Source: Streptomyces sp. NBC_01451 | GTDB taxonomy: Bacteria > Actinomycetota > Actinomycetes > Streptomycetales > Streptomycetaceae | DNA length: 64,000 nt | Direction of reading: 5' to 3' | Assembly (NCBI RefSeq): GCF_036227485.1 | Contig: NZ_CP109479.1 | Location: 6,200,001 to 6,264,000, forward strand | Part shown: positions 1 to 9,445 of the stretch, piece by piece | Position numbering within the stretch: position 1 is the stretch's first letter | How the letters are laid out: every line of letters starts with the position of its first letter | The notes under the pieces: generated by a model | Databases searched by the model: none | Seen by the model: only the letters and a program-made list of their open reading frames with translations | Told to the model about the DNA's origin: nothing | Position numbers and translations under genes: made by a program

Positions 1-1146
1 TCCGCCGTCGCAGGCCGCCAGGACGGGGTCGGCGGCGGGGGCGGGGCCGGAACCCGGCGAGGCGTCTGTGGCCGGGCCGTTGACGCAGCGTCCGGTGGAC
101 ACGCTCTTGAGGGTGATCGTGTCCGTGGTCGCGGCGGCCACGGAGGACGGTGCGATGGAGGCGGTCGCCGTGGCCTGGGGACGCTCGGCTCCCTCGGCGG
201 AGCCGGACCCCGCCAACAGGCGCAGCACCCCGGTGGTCAGCACGGCTGTCACGGCCACGGTGACCGCCACCACGAGCACCGGACGTCTGCGTCCGCGGTC
301 CTCGGCCCGGTGACCTCCGTTCCCGGTCGGCCTGACCGGTGAGGCCGACGAGGCCGGTGTGGCGGGCTCGCGGCTCGGCACCCGGTCCCCCGAGCGCGCC
401 TTGCGGTACGCGGCCCCGCCCCACACCAGTATCTGGTCGACCAGCAGCCGGCGTACGTCCTCCGCGTCACCCACCGCGAGCGTGCGCAGCAGTGTCAGGT
501 CGACGGTGCAGAAGTCGCAGGTGTCCAGGTGCTGTTGGAGGTCCGCGGGCGCCTCACGATGGGTGCCGCGCGCGATGGCGCCGAGCATCGCGCCGTAGCG
601 GAGGCACTGCGGGTCGGCGGTGCGTCCGGCCCGTACGCGCAGGAAGGTGTCGACGAGGCGGCTGCGGGCCGACTGGGCCAGGGAGTCGGCGAACTCCACG
701 GTCGTGTTCAGGATCCTCGCCGCCGACACCGTCTCCTCCGGCTCGGCCAGGCACAGCCACAGCGCGGCCCGCTGCTGCTCGGGCAGTTGCTCGAAGGCGG
801 CCAGCAGAACCGAGCCGCGCTCCACCCGGTGCAGTGTGTCGACGGGCCCGAAGGTGTCGGCGGCCCGTTTCGACCAGTCGCGGAACTCCTGGCGCAGCAG
901 CCCCTCCCGCCCCTCGTGCAGCCAGCTGTCGGCGGTGCGCCGCACGTCGGCGAGGAGATCGGTGCGCAGGGCGGGTCCGTGCTGCCGCGATCCGCGGGCG
1001 AGCACCTGGACGGCCAGGTCGGTGGCGTCGCGCGGCCTCGCACAGAAGGCGTTCGCGTACGCGTGGACAGCCGGGGCGTGTTCCGGCGGGAGGCCGGGCA
1101 CGGACGGCTGGTGGTGCGGGACTTGCTGTGCAAAGTGCTCGGTCAT
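1..1146 (-). CDS. Sigma-factor-like membrane protein with zinc-finger and ricin-type lectin start (partial, 3' end outside window)
   Basis: The frame is open from an ATG at 1146 to the window edge, at least 382 codons. Seen: a helical N-terminal half with a sigma region 4-like stretch (LPEQQRAALWLCLAEPEE, about residues 118-135), an HxxxCxxC motif (HLDTCDFC, about 203-210) as in zinc-finger anti-sigma domains, one hydrophobic segment near residues 285-308, and from about residue 345 the opening of a ricin B/CBM13 repeat (TLKSVSTGRCVNG). Inference: a membrane protein with a cytoplasmic sigma/anti-sigma-like half and an extracytoplasmic carbohydrate-binding lectin. Such fusions occur in Streptomyces but their role is not established. 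It lies downstream of desD, separated by a hairpin, so it is probably transcribed separately. Confidence 0.7.
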   Translation of the reverse strand, partial: MTEHFAQQVPHHQPSVPGLPPEHAPAVHAYANAFCARPRDATDLAVQVLARGSRQHGPALRTDLLADVRRTADSWLHEGREGLLRQEFRDWSKRAADTFGPVDTLHRVERGSVLLAAFEQLPEQQRAALWLCLAEPEETVSAARILNTTVEFADSLAQSARSRLVDTFLRVRAGRTADPQCLRYGAMLGAIARGTHREAPADLQQHLDTCDFCTVDLTLLRTLAVGDAEDVRRLLVDQILVWGGAAYRKARSGDRVPSREPATPASSASPVRPTGNGGHRAEDRGRRRPVLVVAVTVAVTAVLTTGVLRLLAGSGSAEGAERPQATATASIAPSSVAAATTDTITLKSVSTGRCVNGPATDASPGSGPAPAADPVLAACDGG

Positions 1147-1288
1147 GAATCTTGACTCCCCACGGAGCGGGCACGGCAAGGCCAGGACCGTAGTGCCGCA
1201 TTCTGTGCGGGGGCTGTGCGTTCACGCACCCGTGTTACACACACGGAAGCGGTACGGAGGGCGAAGACGTCGACGCGGACGGTGACGA

Positions 1289-1315
1289 GCTCCCCGGGGA
1301 CCGTACCCGGGGAGC
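1289..1315 (-). terminator. Hairpin downstream of desD
   Basis: A perfect 10-bp inverted repeat (GCTCCCCGGG / CCCGGGGAGC) with a 7-nt loop lies 14 bp past the desD stop. It probably ends the desABCD transcript. There is no clear U-tract, as is common in Streptomyces. Confidence 0.6.
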
Positions 1316-1328
1316 CCGTCTGCCTTGA

Positions 1329-3122
1329 TCAGAACCCTGAGACGGGATTCCTCAGGGTGCCGATCAGCTGGAGGGCGCCCGCCGGATCCGCCAGATCCAC
1401 CATCTGCTTGTTGTTACGCAGTTGCAGCCGGTTGAGGCAGGACAGGGCGAACTCGGGGGCGAACATGTCGTACTGGCGGAATTTGTCGGCCAGTTGGGGG
1501 TTCGCCTCCTGGTAGGCGCGGGTGACCTCGGCGACCGTCCGCCAGAAGTCGTCCTCGGCCAGGACGCCTTCGGTGGCGAGGTTGGCGGCGAGGAAGCGGA
1601 AGAAGCAGTCGAAGACGTCCGTGAAGACGGACAGGAGCTTCTTGTCCTCCGGCACGTCCACGCGCAGCCGCTCGACCGTCGGCGGCAGTACCGCGTCCGG
1701 GTCCAGGACGGCGATCTCCTCGGCGATGTCCTTGTAGATCGCGCGCTGGACCGCGCCGTCCCGCAGGACGAGGATGACGTTCTCGCCGTGCGGCATGTAG
1801 ACCAGGTCGTAGGCGTAGAAGCTGTGCAGGAGCGGGGTGAAGTAGGCGCCCAGGTAGCCGCGCAGCCACTCCTTCGGGGGCAGGCCCGACTGCTCGACGA
1901 GGGCTGCGGCGAAGGAGCGGCCCTCGTGGTCGACGTGGACGAGCGACGCCATGGTGGCCAGCGACTCGCCGTCGTCGAGGGACGACACCGGGCTCTCGCG
2001 CCAGAGCGCGGCCAGCATCTTGCGGTACGGGGAGTAGCGGTCGGTGGCGGCCTCGTACTCCAGGTGGCGGTAGCCGACGGCCGCGCGCTCCCGGATGATC
2101 GACAGGCCCGTCGACTTCAACACCGGGTCGTTGTCGATGAGTTGGGCCAGCCAGTCGTTGATGGCCGGGGTCGCCTCCATGTAGGCGGCCGAAAGCCCGC
2201 GCATGAAGCCCATGTTGAGGACCGAGAGAGCGGTCTTGACGTAGTGCTTCTCGGGGGCGGACCGGTTGAAGAAGGTCCGGATGGACTGCTGGGCGAGGTA
2301 CTCGTCGTCGCCCTCGCCCAGGCAGACCAGGTGCTGTTGGGCGATCTCGGCGGCGAAGGTGACGGTGAGCTTGTTCCACCACTGCCAGGGGTGCACCGGG
2401 ATGAAGAGGTACTCGGTGGGGTCGAGGCCCCGGTCGGACAGTTTTGTACGGAAGCGGACGACCGTCTCCTGCCCCAACTCCGCACGCAGGAAATCCTCGT
2501 ACTCGATGCCGACGCCCGCCGTGAACGCGGCGCGCGAGCGGTGCGCGGCCAGCCACACCAGCCGGACCGGGCTCGCCGTCTCGGGCGCGTACGCGAGGTA
2601 CTCGTGCACGCCGAAGCCGAGCCGCCCGTTGTTGGCGACGAAGCAGGGGTGGCCCTCGGTCATCCCGGTCTCGATCGCCTGGAAGTCGCCTTCGGCGAGC
2701 TCGGCGACGGGGATCCGCGGCTTGGTGAGCTTGTAGCAGGTGCCGGCGAGGGTGGAGGAGATCTCCTCCAGGTAGACGGGCAGGACCTCGTCGCTCAGGC
2801 CGAGCGACTTCCGCAGCTCGATGAAGAAGTCGAGCGCGTTGAGCGGGAGTTCGGCCCCGCCGCGATGCCGGGTGATGGACTCGGCGTCGACCTGCCAGTG
2901 GTCGAGGGCGTGGCGGGTGGCGGCGAAGCGGTAGCGGGTCAGGCCGTCGTCACCGAGTACGACGTAACCGGCGTCGGCGTGGTCACCGCCGTCGCCCCTT
3001 TCGGGTTCGGGGGTCAGCAGCCGTTCGTGCGCGAACTCGGCCAGGGCTTTGCGGATCAGGAGGCGGTTGGCCTGTTCCCAGCGCTCGGGGGAGAGGTGGG
3101 CGGTGGCGTCGGCGAGGTTCAT
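1329..3122 (-). CDS. desD: Desferrioxamine synthetase DesD (IucA/IucC family NIS synthetase)
   Basis: 597 aa, the usual length for NRPS-independent siderophore synthetases. It ATP-dependently joins and cyclises N-hydroxy-N-acyl-cadaverine units into desferrioxamine E/B. Family marks seen: FIPVHPWQWWNK (about residue 240) and YMPHGENVILVLRDG (about 440), both near the ATP/substrate cleft of the IucA/IucC fold. Its start ATG overlaps the desC stop (ATGA), so the two are translationally coupled. It is the last gene of desABCD and is presumably controlled by the iron box before desA. Identity rests on sequence and on the intact operon order. Confidence 0.96.
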   Translation of the reverse strand: MNLADATAHLSPERWEQANRLLIRKALAEFAHERLLTPEPERGDGGDHADAGYVVLGDDGLTRYRFAATRHALDHWQVDAESITRHRGGAELPLNALDFFIELRKSLGLSDEVLPVYLEEISSTLAGTCYKLTKPRIPVAELAEGDFQAIETGMTEGHPCFVANNGRLGFGVHEYLAYAPETASPVRLVWLAAHRSRAAFTAGVGIEYEDFLRAELGQETVVRFRTKLSDRGLDPTEYLFIPVHPWQWWNKLTVTFAAEIAQQHLVCLGEGDDEYLAQQSIRTFFNRSAPEKHYVKTALSVLNMGFMRGLSAAYMEATPAINDWLAQLIDNDPVLKSTGLSIIRERAAVGYRHLEYEAATDRYSPYRKMLAALWRESPVSSLDDGESLATMASLVHVDHEGRSFAAALVEQSGLPPKEWLRGYLGAYFTPLLHSFYAYDLVYMPHGENVILVLRDGAVQRAIYKDIAEEIAVLDPDAVLPPTVERLRVDVPEDKKLLSVFTDVFDCFFRFLAANLATEGVLAEDDFWRTVAEVTRAYQEANPQLADKFRQYDMFAPEFALSCLNRLQLRNNKQMVDLADPAGALQLIGTLRNPVSGF

Positions 3123-3661
3123 ACGGACATCGCCTGCATCGACTTCATCGCCTTCTCGAACTGCTCACGGGTGCAGAAACTCAGCAACGCCTTCTTCTCC
3201 GGCTTCTGTATCTCTCGCTCGGGCACGAACCCGACGGCTTCGTTCAGGGTGTGCACTGCCTTGTTGCCGACGTCCGGCTCGACGACGACGCGGGCGGTGC
3301 GCGGGTCCTCGAAGAGGTGGGCCATCACGGCCGTGATGACGGACCTGGTGAACCCGGACACGGGTGTGTCGGTCGCCGGCACCAGGAAGTGCATGCCGAC
3401 GTCACCGGGCTGCGGCTCGTACAGGCCGACCAGTTCGCGGTGGACCGGGTCGTACCGCTCCAGCAGGAAGACGGGCACGCCGTCCTGGAGACCGAGGAGG
3501 GCGTGCTGGTGCTCGTCGGCGGCGACCTCCATGTAGGCACGCTCGACGTCTTCGAGGCGGGCGTCCTGCATCATCCAGAAGGCCGCCTTGGGGTGCGTGA
3601 GCCAGCTGTGCAGCAACTCGGCGTCCTGGAGGGGGTCGAGCGGCCGGAAGGTGAAGGTCAT
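3119..3661 (-). CDS. desC: Cadaverine/hydroxycadaverine acyltransferase DesC (GNAT, siderophore type)
   Basis: 180 aa, beginning [10 protein letters not shown]. It transfers acetyl or succinyl from CoA to N-hydroxycadaverine. Seen: a siderophore-acyltransferase GNAT fold with GMHFLV... and the acetyl-CoA-side stretch [22 protein letters not shown], characteristic of the RhbD/IucB-like group. The start overlaps the desB stop and the stop overlaps the desD start, both as ATGA, so desB-desC-desD are tightly coupled. Confidence 0.94.
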   Translation of the reverse strand: MTFTFRPLDPLQDAELLHSWLTHPKAAFWMMQDARLEDVERAYMEVAADEHQHALLGLQDGVPVFLLERYDPVHRELVGLYEPQPGDVGMHFLVPATDTPVSGFTRSVITAVMAHLFEDPRTARVVVEPDVGNKAVHTLNEAVGFVPEREIQKPEKKALLSFCTREQFEKAMKSMQAMSV

Positions 3662-4962
3662 ACGGCGAACTCCTGGAAGGCGATGGTCTTCTCGACCGGG
3701 TAGTACTCGCTGCCGAGCAGCTCGCCGATGATGAAGCTGTTGCGGTACGCGCCCATGCCCAGGTCGGGCGAGGTGACCGAGTGGGTGTGGACGCCGGCGT
3801 TCTGGAGGAAGACCCCGCGTCCGGTCGTGTCGATCGCGTAGTTGCGGGCGATGTCGAAGTTGCCCTGGGTGTCGTAGCGCAGCCGGTCGCGGACGGGCTT
3901 GAGGAACTCCGGCTCGGCGTACTTGTAGCCGGTGGCGAGGATCAGGCCCTGGGTGTCCAGGGTGTACGCCTTCTCCTGCTCCTCCTGACGCAGCCCGAGC
4001 GTGTACGTCCCGCTCCCGGCCTCGTAGGTCACCGTGTTCAGCGCGGAGTTGGTGAGCAGCCGGGTCGGGACCGGGCCGCCGAGGTTCTTCCGGTAGAGCA
4101 GGTCGAAGATCTCGTTGATCAGTTCGCCGTCGATGCCCTTGAAAAGGCCCTTCTGCTCCTGCGTGAGGCGGTAGCGGGTCCGCTCGGGCAGCGCGCGGAA
4201 GTAGTCGATGTACTCCGGGGAGGTCATCTCCAGCGTCAGCTTGGTGTATTCGAGGGGGAAGAAGCGCGGCGAGCGCGTCACCCAGTTGAGCCGGTAGCCG
4301 TGGACGTCGATCTCGCTGAGGAGGTCGTGGTAGATCTCGGCGGCGGACTGACCGCTGCCGACCAGCGTGATCGACTCCTTCGCCTGCAACTCCCGCTTGT
4401 GCCGCATGTACTGGGAGTTGTGGATGAAGTCGCCGCCCAGGTCCGCGCACGCCTCCGGGATGTACGGGGGAGTGCCGGTACCGAGGACCAGCTTCCGCGC
4501 CCGGTAGAGCTCACCGGCGGCCGTGCGGACGGCGTACAGCTCGTCCTCGCACTCGTAGGTCACCTCGGTGACCGTGGTGTCGAAGCGGACGCTGCGCAGT
4601 CTGTTCGCGGCCCAGCGGCAGTAGTCGTCGTACTCGACGCGCAGCGGGTAGAAGTTCTCGCGGATGTAGAACGAGTACAACCGCCCCGATTCCTTGAGGT
4701 AGTTGAGGAAGGAGTACCGGGAGGTCGGGTCGGCGAGGGTGACGAGGTCCGACATGAACGGCGTCTGGAGATGGGCGCCGTCGAGGAACATCCCCGAGTG
4801 CCACTCGAAGTCGGGCTTCGACTCCAGGAAGACGCCGTCGAGTTCGTCGATCGGCTCGGTGAGGCAGGCGAGGCCGAGGTTGAAGGGGCCGAGACCGATC
4901 CCGATGAAGTCGTAGGTCTTGTTCACTGCTCCGGTCCTGTTCACTGCTTCGTTCCTGTTCAT
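3658..4962 (-). CDS. desB: Cadaverine N-monooxygenase DesB (FAD/NADPH)
   Basis: N-hydroxylates cadaverine. About 434 aa from the ATG at 4962, which sits 10 bp after the desA stop. An in-frame upstream start at 5046 would run inside desA and is unlikely. Seen: FAD motif [12 protein letters not shown] near residues 22-33 and NADPH motif [12 protein letters not shown] near residue 199, as in ornithine/lysine N-monooxygenases. The first residues carry a short imperfect repeat ([15 protein letters not shown]) before the conserved YDFIGIG core, so the true start could be one of the internal GTG codons. The Met start is favoured by spacing. Confidence 0.94.
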   Translation of the reverse strand: MNRNEAVNRTGAVNKTYDFIGIGLGPFNLGLACLTEPIDELDGVFLESKPDFEWHSGMFLDGAHLQTPFMSDLVTLADPTSRYSFLNYLKESGRLYSFYIRENFYPLRVEYDDYCRWAANRLRSVRFDTTVTEVTYECEDELYAVRTAAGELYRARKLVLGTGTPPYIPEACADLGGDFIHNSQYMRHKRELQAKESITLVGSGQSAAEIYHDLLSEIDVHGYRLNWVTRSPRFFPLEYTKLTLEMTSPEYIDYFRALPERTRYRLTQEQKGLFKGIDGELINEIFDLLYRKNLGGPVPTRLLTNSALNTVTYEAGSGTYTLGLRQEEQEKAYTLDTQGLILATGYKYAEPEFLKPVRDRLRYDTQGNFDIARNYAIDTTGRGVFLQNAGVHTHSVTSPDLGMGAYRNSFIIGELLGSEYYPVEKTIAFQEFAV

Positions 4963-4972
4963 GGCTGCGGCT

Positions 4973-6445
4973 TCAGGAAGCGACGGAGGCGACGGTGGTG
5001 ACGGCGGCGAGGTGGTCGGCGGACTCTCCCAGGTACCGCTCGGCATGGCCGGCGATCAGGTCGAGTACGGCGGTGATGTCGTCCGTCGTGGTCTCGGGGT
5101 TGAGCAGGGTGAACTTGAGGTAGTGGCGTCCGCCGACCTTCGTCCCCGCGACCGCGGCAGCCCCGGAGGCGAACAGGGCCTTGCGGGCGTACAGGTTGGC
5201 GCGGTCGATCTCCGCGGGGTCGGTGACGGCGGCGGGGATGTAGCGGAAGACGAGGGTGGAGAGGGAGGGTTCGACCACGACGTCGTAGCGCGGGTCGGCG
5301 GCGAGGAGCTCCCAGCCCTCCTGGGCCAGGTCGCAGACCTCGTCGAAGAGTTCGCCGATGCCGTCGGCGCCCATCACGCGCAGGGTCATCCACAGCTTGA
5401 GCGCGTCGAAGCGGCGGGTCGTCTGGAGGGACTTGTCGACCTGGTTGGGGATGCGCTCCAGCACCATGCGGCGCGGGTTGAGGTACTCCGCGTGATAGGT
5501 GGCGTGGCGGAGCGTGGCCGCGTCCCGGACCAGCAGGGCGCTCGAACTCACCGGCTGGAAAAAGGACTTGTGGTAGTCGACGGTGACCGAGTCGGCGCGT
5601 TCGATGCCGCTGAGGAGGTCGCGGCGCTTGACCGAGGCGAGCAGTCCGCAGCCGTAGGCGGCGTCCACGTGCAGCCAAGTGCCGTACTGGGCGCAGAGTT
5701 CGGCGATCTCGGGCAGCGGGTCGATGGAGCCGAAGTCGGTGGTGCCCGCGGTGGCGACGACTGCCATGGGCACCAGCCCGTCGCGCTCGCAGCGCTCCAG
5801 CTCGCGCGCGAGGGCGACGGTCTGCATCCGCTTGTCGTGGTCGACGGGGATGGAGACGACCGAGTCGGGGCCCAGCCCGAGGAGCTTCGCGGACTTCTTC
5901 ACGCTGAAGTGGCTGACCTCGGAGGCGAAGATACGCAGGTCGGCGGCGGACTCGCTCTTGGCCTCCTCCCGGGCGAGCAGCAGCGCCTGGAGGTTGGACT
6001 GGCTGCCACCGCTGGTGAAGACGCCGTCGGCGGCGGGGCCGAGGCCGATGCGCTCGTTGGTCCAGTCGATCAGCTTGCGCTCGATGAGGGTGCCGCCGGC
6101 CGACTGGTCCCAGGTGTCGAGGGAGGAGTTGACGGCGGAGAGGATAGCCTCGCCGAGCACCGCGGGTATGACGACCGGGCAGTTGAGGTGGGCGAGGTAG
6201 CGCGGGTGGTGGAAGTAGACCGCGTCGCGCAGATAGACCTCTTCGAGCTCGTCGAGGGCGGCGGCCTCGTCGAGGAGGGGCCGGTCCAGGTCGATCCGGT
6301 CGATGCGGGGAGCGAGGGCGTCGACCGTGACGCCGGTGAACGGACGGTCCGTGGTGGCGAGTTTGGCCGCCACCCGCTCGACTCCTTCGGTCACGGAGCG
6401 GCGGTACCGCTCCGCGGTCGTGTCATTGAGCAGGTGCGAGCGCAT
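4973..6445 (-). CDS. desA: PLP-dependent lysine decarboxylase DesA
   Basis: 490 aa group II (glutamate/DOPA-type) decarboxylase making cadaverine, the first committed step of desferrioxamine synthesis. Seen: VDYHKSFF carrying the PLP lysine (about residue 290), [17 protein letters not shown] upstream for cofactor binding, and [11 protein letters not shown] with the active-site Asp. A GGAGG ribosome-binding site lies about 11 nt before the ATG. It is the first gene of the operon, with an iron box 71-89 bp upstream of the start. Substrate is inferred from operon context. Confidence 0.96.
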   Translation of the reverse strand: MRSHLLNDTTAERYRRSVTEGVERVAAKLATTDRPFTGVTVDALAPRIDRIDLDRPLLDEAAALDELEEVYLRDAVYFHHPRYLAHLNCPVVIPAVLGEAILSAVNSSLDTWDQSAGGTLIERKLIDWTNERIGLGPAADGVFTSGGSQSNLQALLLAREEAKSESAADLRIFASEVSHFSVKKSAKLLGLGPDSVVSIPVDHDKRMQTVALARELERCERDGLVPMAVVATAGTTDFGSIDPLPEIAELCAQYGTWLHVDAAYGCGLLASVKRRDLLSGIERADSVTVDYHKSFFQPVSSSALLVRDAATLRHATYHAEYLNPRRMVLERIPNQVDKSLQTTRRFDALKLWMTLRVMGADGIGELFDEVCDLAQEGWELLAADPRYDVVVEPSLSTLVFRYIPAAVTDPAEIDRANLYARKALFASGAAAVAGTKVGGRHYLKFTLLNPETTTDDITAVLDLIAGHAERYLGESADHLAAVTTVASVAS

Positions 6446-6515
6446 GGGGGGAGCCTCCGGGGGACAGAGAGGGCAGGAGAGGGCAGGTTCAGGTTCGGCA
6501 TACCGAACGATCTAC

Positions 6516-6534
6516 TTAGGTAAGGCTAACCTAA
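6516..6534 (-). promoter_or_regulatory. Iron box (DmdR1/IdeR-type operator) of desABCD
   Basis: The 19-bp sequence TTAGGTAAGGCTAACCTAA is a near-perfect palindrome matching the actinobacterial DtxR-family iron box. It lies just upstream of desA. Known for the family: DmdR1-Fe(II) binds here and represses siderophore genes when iron is plentiful. Confidence 0.9.
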
Positions 6535-6573
6535 CTTAACTTGGGTTTCTGTGTGAATCACCCGCCCCACCCG

Positions 6574-7452
6574 TCATTCGGACTGCTCGCGCAGCTGCTC
6601 CTCGCTGAGCCCGCGCCGCCAGTAGCCGACAAACGTGACGGCCCGACGGTCGATCCCGCGCTCACCCACGAGATGCCGGCGCAGCTGCTTCACGGCGGAC
6701 GACTCGCCCGCGATCCAGGCGTACGGCCGCTCGGCGGCGGGGAGTTGGGTGTCCCGGATGGCGTCGAGGGCCGTGTGTGCCCCGGTGTTTGCGGCTGTGC
6801 CTGTGCCGCGTACGAGCCAGGTGATCTCGGCATCGGCGTCGGTCGCCAGATCCTGGATGTCCCCGGCGTGCCCGGCCTCCAGCCAGACCTGGGCCCTGGT
6901 GCCGGAGGGGAGCTGTTCGAGGATCGCGGAGGCGGCCGGTACGGCGGTCTCGTCGGCCCAGATGACGACGAGGTCGGTGCCGGTCGGCGGGCGGAAGCGG
7001 ATCGCACGGTTGTCCGCGATCGCCGGTCCGAGCAGCAGGACACGGTCACCGGCGCCGGCCCGGGAAGCCCAGCGGGAGGCCGGCCCGGCGGGGGCGACGG
7101 CACCGGGTTCGACGCCGTGCAGAACGAAGTCGATGTCGATCTCCGTCGTACGGCCGTGGGCGTCGGCGCGCAGGGCGCGAAGGGTGTACGAGCGCATCAC
7201 CGCCCGTACGTCGTCCGGGAGTTCACGCCACCCCTGCCACCATCCGTCACCCAGCTCGACGGGCACGGCCGGGGCTTCCTGCCCCGGGTGGGGGAGAAAG
7301 AGGGAGAGGCTCTGGTCGCGCCCGTCGGAGCGGAAGGCGACCAGGTCGTCCCCGGCGAAGGTGACCCGGACGAGAGAGGGCCCGGGCCGCGCGGTCCGCA
7401 CGACATGGAGGGCGAAGAACCGGAAGGGGGCGGCGTCGGTGGCGGTCGGCAT
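6574..7452 (-). CDS. Siderophore-interacting protein (FAD-dependent ferric reductase family)
   Basis: 292 aa. Seen: the family FAD motif MRSYTLR (about residue 87), a ferredoxin-reductase-like barrel before it, and the C-terminal stretch YAWIAGESSAVKQLRRHL followed by FVGYWRRGLSEEQLREQ, both diagnostic of the ViuB/SIP family. Likely role: release of iron from imported ferrioxamine by reduction in the cytoplasm. It lies between desE and desA on the same strand. The 162-bp gap from desE contains a dispersed-repeat-like element and no iron box, so co-transcription with desE is possible but not proven. Confidence 0.92.
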   Translation of the reverse strand: MPTATDAAPFRFFALHVVRTARPGPSLVRVTFAGDDLVAFRSDGRDQSLSLFLPHPGQEAPAVPVELGDGWWQGWRELPDDVRAVMRSYTLRALRADAHGRTTEIDIDFVLHGVEPGAVAPAGPASRWASRAGAGDRVLLLGPAIADNRAIRFRPPTGTDLVVIWADETAVPAASAILEQLPSGTRAQVWLEAGHAGDIQDLATDADAEITWLVRGTGTAANTGAHTALDAIRDTQLPAAERPYAWIAGESSAVKQLRRHLVGERGIDRRAVTFVGYWRRGLSEEQLREQSE

Positions 7453-7480
7453 GCGAACTCCTGATGCGAATCGTCAGGGG

Positions 7481-7585
7481 ACGCGATGACGCGCCCCGAA
7501 AGGCGCGCGGGGCTGTGACATTTGCGGCTCCGCCGCGGGGCGCGACCAGCCACGGCGGGCCCGCAGTTCCCCACCGCCAAGCACA
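7481..7585. repeat. Dispersed intergenic element, copy 1
   Basis: GC-rich intergenic segment containing GCGCGACCAGCCAC (7540-7553), which recurs at 56491-56504. Nearby GGCGCGCGGGG and CCCGCAGTTCC elements resemble a short intergenic repeat scattered through Streptomyces genomes. It lies between two iron genes and has no coding potential of its own. Confidence 0.5.
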
Positions 7586-7614
7586 CTCACTGCGCAGATT
7601 CAGGGCGCCCGGTG

Positions 7615-8676
7615 TCAACCGACCTTCTTCGCGCTCTCGATCGCCTCCGCGAGGCTCGTGAGAAGCGGCACGCACTTGTCGTACGACAGGATCGGCTCGG
7701 GATTGCGCGCGATCACCTGCCCCGCCTTCACCGCGGGCAGCTGCTTCCAGGTCGCCTCGGTGATGTCGCCGGGCTGGATCGCCGACGTACGGTTGTCCAT
7801 CATGATCACGTCGGCCTTGTACTTGTCGACGTTCTCCCAGCTCAGGTTCTCGTACCAGCCGCCGCTCGCCTTCAGGGCATCGGCGGAGGGCTCGACGAAG
7901 TTCACGCCGAGGGCCTTGAAGTACTCCAGGTCGACGGAGAGGTTGGAGCCGGAGACGTAGAAGATGTCCTGGCTCGCGGAACCGACCAGCACCTTGATGT
8001 TCGGCTTGGCCTTGGTGGCCGCGCGCAGTCGGGCGGCGGCGTCCTCGAAGGCCTTCTTCGCGGCGGTCACCTTGGCGGAGGTGATGTCCGCGCCGAGGGT
8101 CTTGGCCAGCTCCAGCATGCGCTGCAGCGGCTGGTCCAGCTGGATGTCGAACACGGAGATGCCGACGGTCGGGGCGCCGACGGCGAGGATCTTCTCCTTG
8201 GACTCCTCCGGGACGTACCAGAGGGTGCCGGCGCTGTCGAACATCGTGGAGACGAGGAGGTCGGGGGCGAGGGCCGCGTACTTCTCGATGTTGAACTGGC
8301 CCCACTCGTTGCCGAGGACGGTCACCTTGGTGACGTCCAGGTCACCGGCCTGGACGTCGGCCTTGCCGTCCTTGGTGGTGGTCGGGCCGAAGACGCCCTT
8401 GACCTCGACGCCGTAGTCGTGGAGCGCGGCGGCGACGCCGGTGAAGGCGACGATGTCGGAGGGCACCTTGTCGGCCTTGGCCGTCTCGCCGCGGTCGTCC
8501 TTGAACGTCCAGGGACCGGCGGCGGGAGTGGCGGCGGCATTCGACGCGTCCGCGCCCGAGCCACCGCTTTTCGCGTCGTCGTCCCCACAGGCGGCGAGGA
8601 CGGCCCCGAGGCCGAGGGCGCCGCCTGCGGCGAGCATGCCGCGGCGGGAGAGGTGGGTGGCACGGGCGTTGAACAT
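7615..8676 (-). CDS. desE: Ferrioxamine-binding lipoprotein DesE (ABC substrate-binding protein)
   Basis: About 353 aa from the ATG at 8676. Seen: a twin-arginine-like start (LSRRGMLAAGG) running into a lipobox (GAVLAAC), then GDDD, followed by a type III periplasmic-binding fold (class FhuD/FepB). The N-terminal part includes VPSDIVAFTGVAAALHDYGVEVKGVFG. It captures ferric desferrioxamine outside the membrane. An ATG at 8712 is also in frame but would put the start too close to the iron box and delay the signal peptide. The gene for the permease is not in this window. Confidence 0.92.
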   Translation of the reverse strand: MFNARATHLSRRGMLAAGGALGLGAVLAACGDDDAKSGGSGADASNAAATPAAGPWTFKDDRGETAKADKVPSDIVAFTGVAAALHDYGVEVKGVFGPTTTKDGKADVQAGDLDVTKVTVLGNEWGQFNIEKYAALAPDLLVSTMFDSAGTLWYVPEESKEKILAVGAPTVGISVFDIQLDQPLQRMLELAKTLGADITSAKVTAAKKAFEDAAARLRAATKAKPNIKVLVGSASQDIFYVSGSNLSVDLEYFKALGVNFVEPSADALKASGGWYENLSWENVDKYKADVIMMDNRTSAIQPGDITEATWKQLPAVKAGQVIARNPEPILSYDKCVPLLTSLAEAIESAKKVG

Positions 8677-8723
8677 GAGATGGCTGCTTTCGAACGGGGC
8701 GGGTCGGCCCACCGAACAATTCG

Positions 8724-8745
8724 AAAGTTAGGTTAGCCTAACTTT
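8724..8745 (-). promoter_or_regulatory. Iron box of desE
   Basis: A perfect 9-bp inverted repeat (AAAGTTAGG / CCTAACTTT) around TTAG, 48 bp upstream of the chosen desE start. It matches the DmdR1/IdeR iron-box pattern and parallels the operator before desA. Confidence 0.9.
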
Positions 8746-8948
8746 ATCTGCTGTCCAGGGGGCGGGTCATGCGAGTGGTGCGGGTGGGTGCGTGGGCGGG
8801 GTGGCGCGTGCCGATTCCTGTGGTGGGCCCGTGTATCGAAGGCGGGGTGCCCGTCCAGGTGGCAGTTCGCGCGTGATGGTGCCGCCCGCGCCGCGAAGGC
8901 GAAGGGGTGCGTGAGGTCCAACTCGCACTCAGGAAAGCCTAGTTACGG

Positions 8949-8966
8949 ATGAGTAGGTGTACTCAT
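8949..8966. promoter_or_regulatory. Palindromic operator candidate
   Basis: Perfect 7-bp inverted repeat ATGAGTA-GGTG-TACTCAT in the 326-bp gap between desE and the next gene, 73 bp before its start. It is not an iron box. The binding protein is unknown. Apart from this and the desE iron box nothing else was recognised in the gap. Confidence 0.5.
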
Positions 8967-9038
8967 GCCAGGTCGGCCGGCGCGGGCCATTGTTGAGGCA
9001 TCGCGCAGCACGACGCGGCGCACTCACCGGAGGACACG

Positions 9039-9392
9039 ATGAACGGCAACCGCCGCCCCCGCACCCTGCTCACCCTGGCCACCGACAACTGGCTCTCCCG
9101 GGGTTACCTGGCCGCGGTCGTCGCCGCGACGGGCTTCTTCCTCGTCGACACCTTCTTCGTCTCCCATGCCGACGCCTCCATGTCGGGCGTGGTCCCGTGG
9201 CTGCTGACCGCCCCGCTGAGCCTCCTCTACATGCTTCTCCCGGAGGGCACCCTGAACGGCACGGGTGACGGAGTGTTCCTGGCCCTCTACCTCGTGGGCA
9301 TCGCGGCGGCGGCTCTGGCCAACGCGGCGTTCATGGGTTACGCGCTGCGGCAGATCCGGCCGGCTTCGGGGGGTGCGGCTGCTGGGGTGTGA
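9039..9392 (+). CDS. Small integral membrane protein (resembles SCO4225 family)
   Basis: 117 aa with three to four hydrophobic segments (GYLAAVVAATGFFLVDTFFV, VVPWLLTAPLSLLYMLLP, VFLALYLVGIAAAALANAAF). Residues between the first two helices (DTFFVSHADASMSGVVPWLLTAP) match my recollection of a small actinobacterial membrane family named after SCO4225. Function unknown. An AGGA-type ribosome-binding site (ggaggacacg) precedes the ATG. It stands alone, with a hairpin after it. Confidence 0.7.
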   Translation: MNGNRRPRTLLTLATDNWLSRGYLAAVVAATGFFLVDTFFVSHADASMSGVVPWLLTAPLSLLYMLLPEGTLNGTGDGVFLALYLVGIAAAALANAAFMGYALRQIRPASGGAAAGV

Positions 9393-9420
9393 GCCCGGAA
9401 ACGGGGTGCGGTGGTGAGGT

Positions 9421-9445
9421 AAGGGCCTTGCGGGGCCCTTTTCTT
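9421..9445 (+). terminator. Intrinsic terminator
   Basis: AAGGGCC / GGCCCTT stem with a 6-nt loop running into TTTTCTT, 28 bp after the stop of the small membrane gene. This is one of the few hairpins here with a real U-tract. Confidence 0.75.

Noticed and set aside
339..1155. Long plus-strand ORFs opposite the first gene
   Set aside because: They are shadows of a high-GC gene on the other strand with Arg/Pro/Ala-rich translations and no motif.
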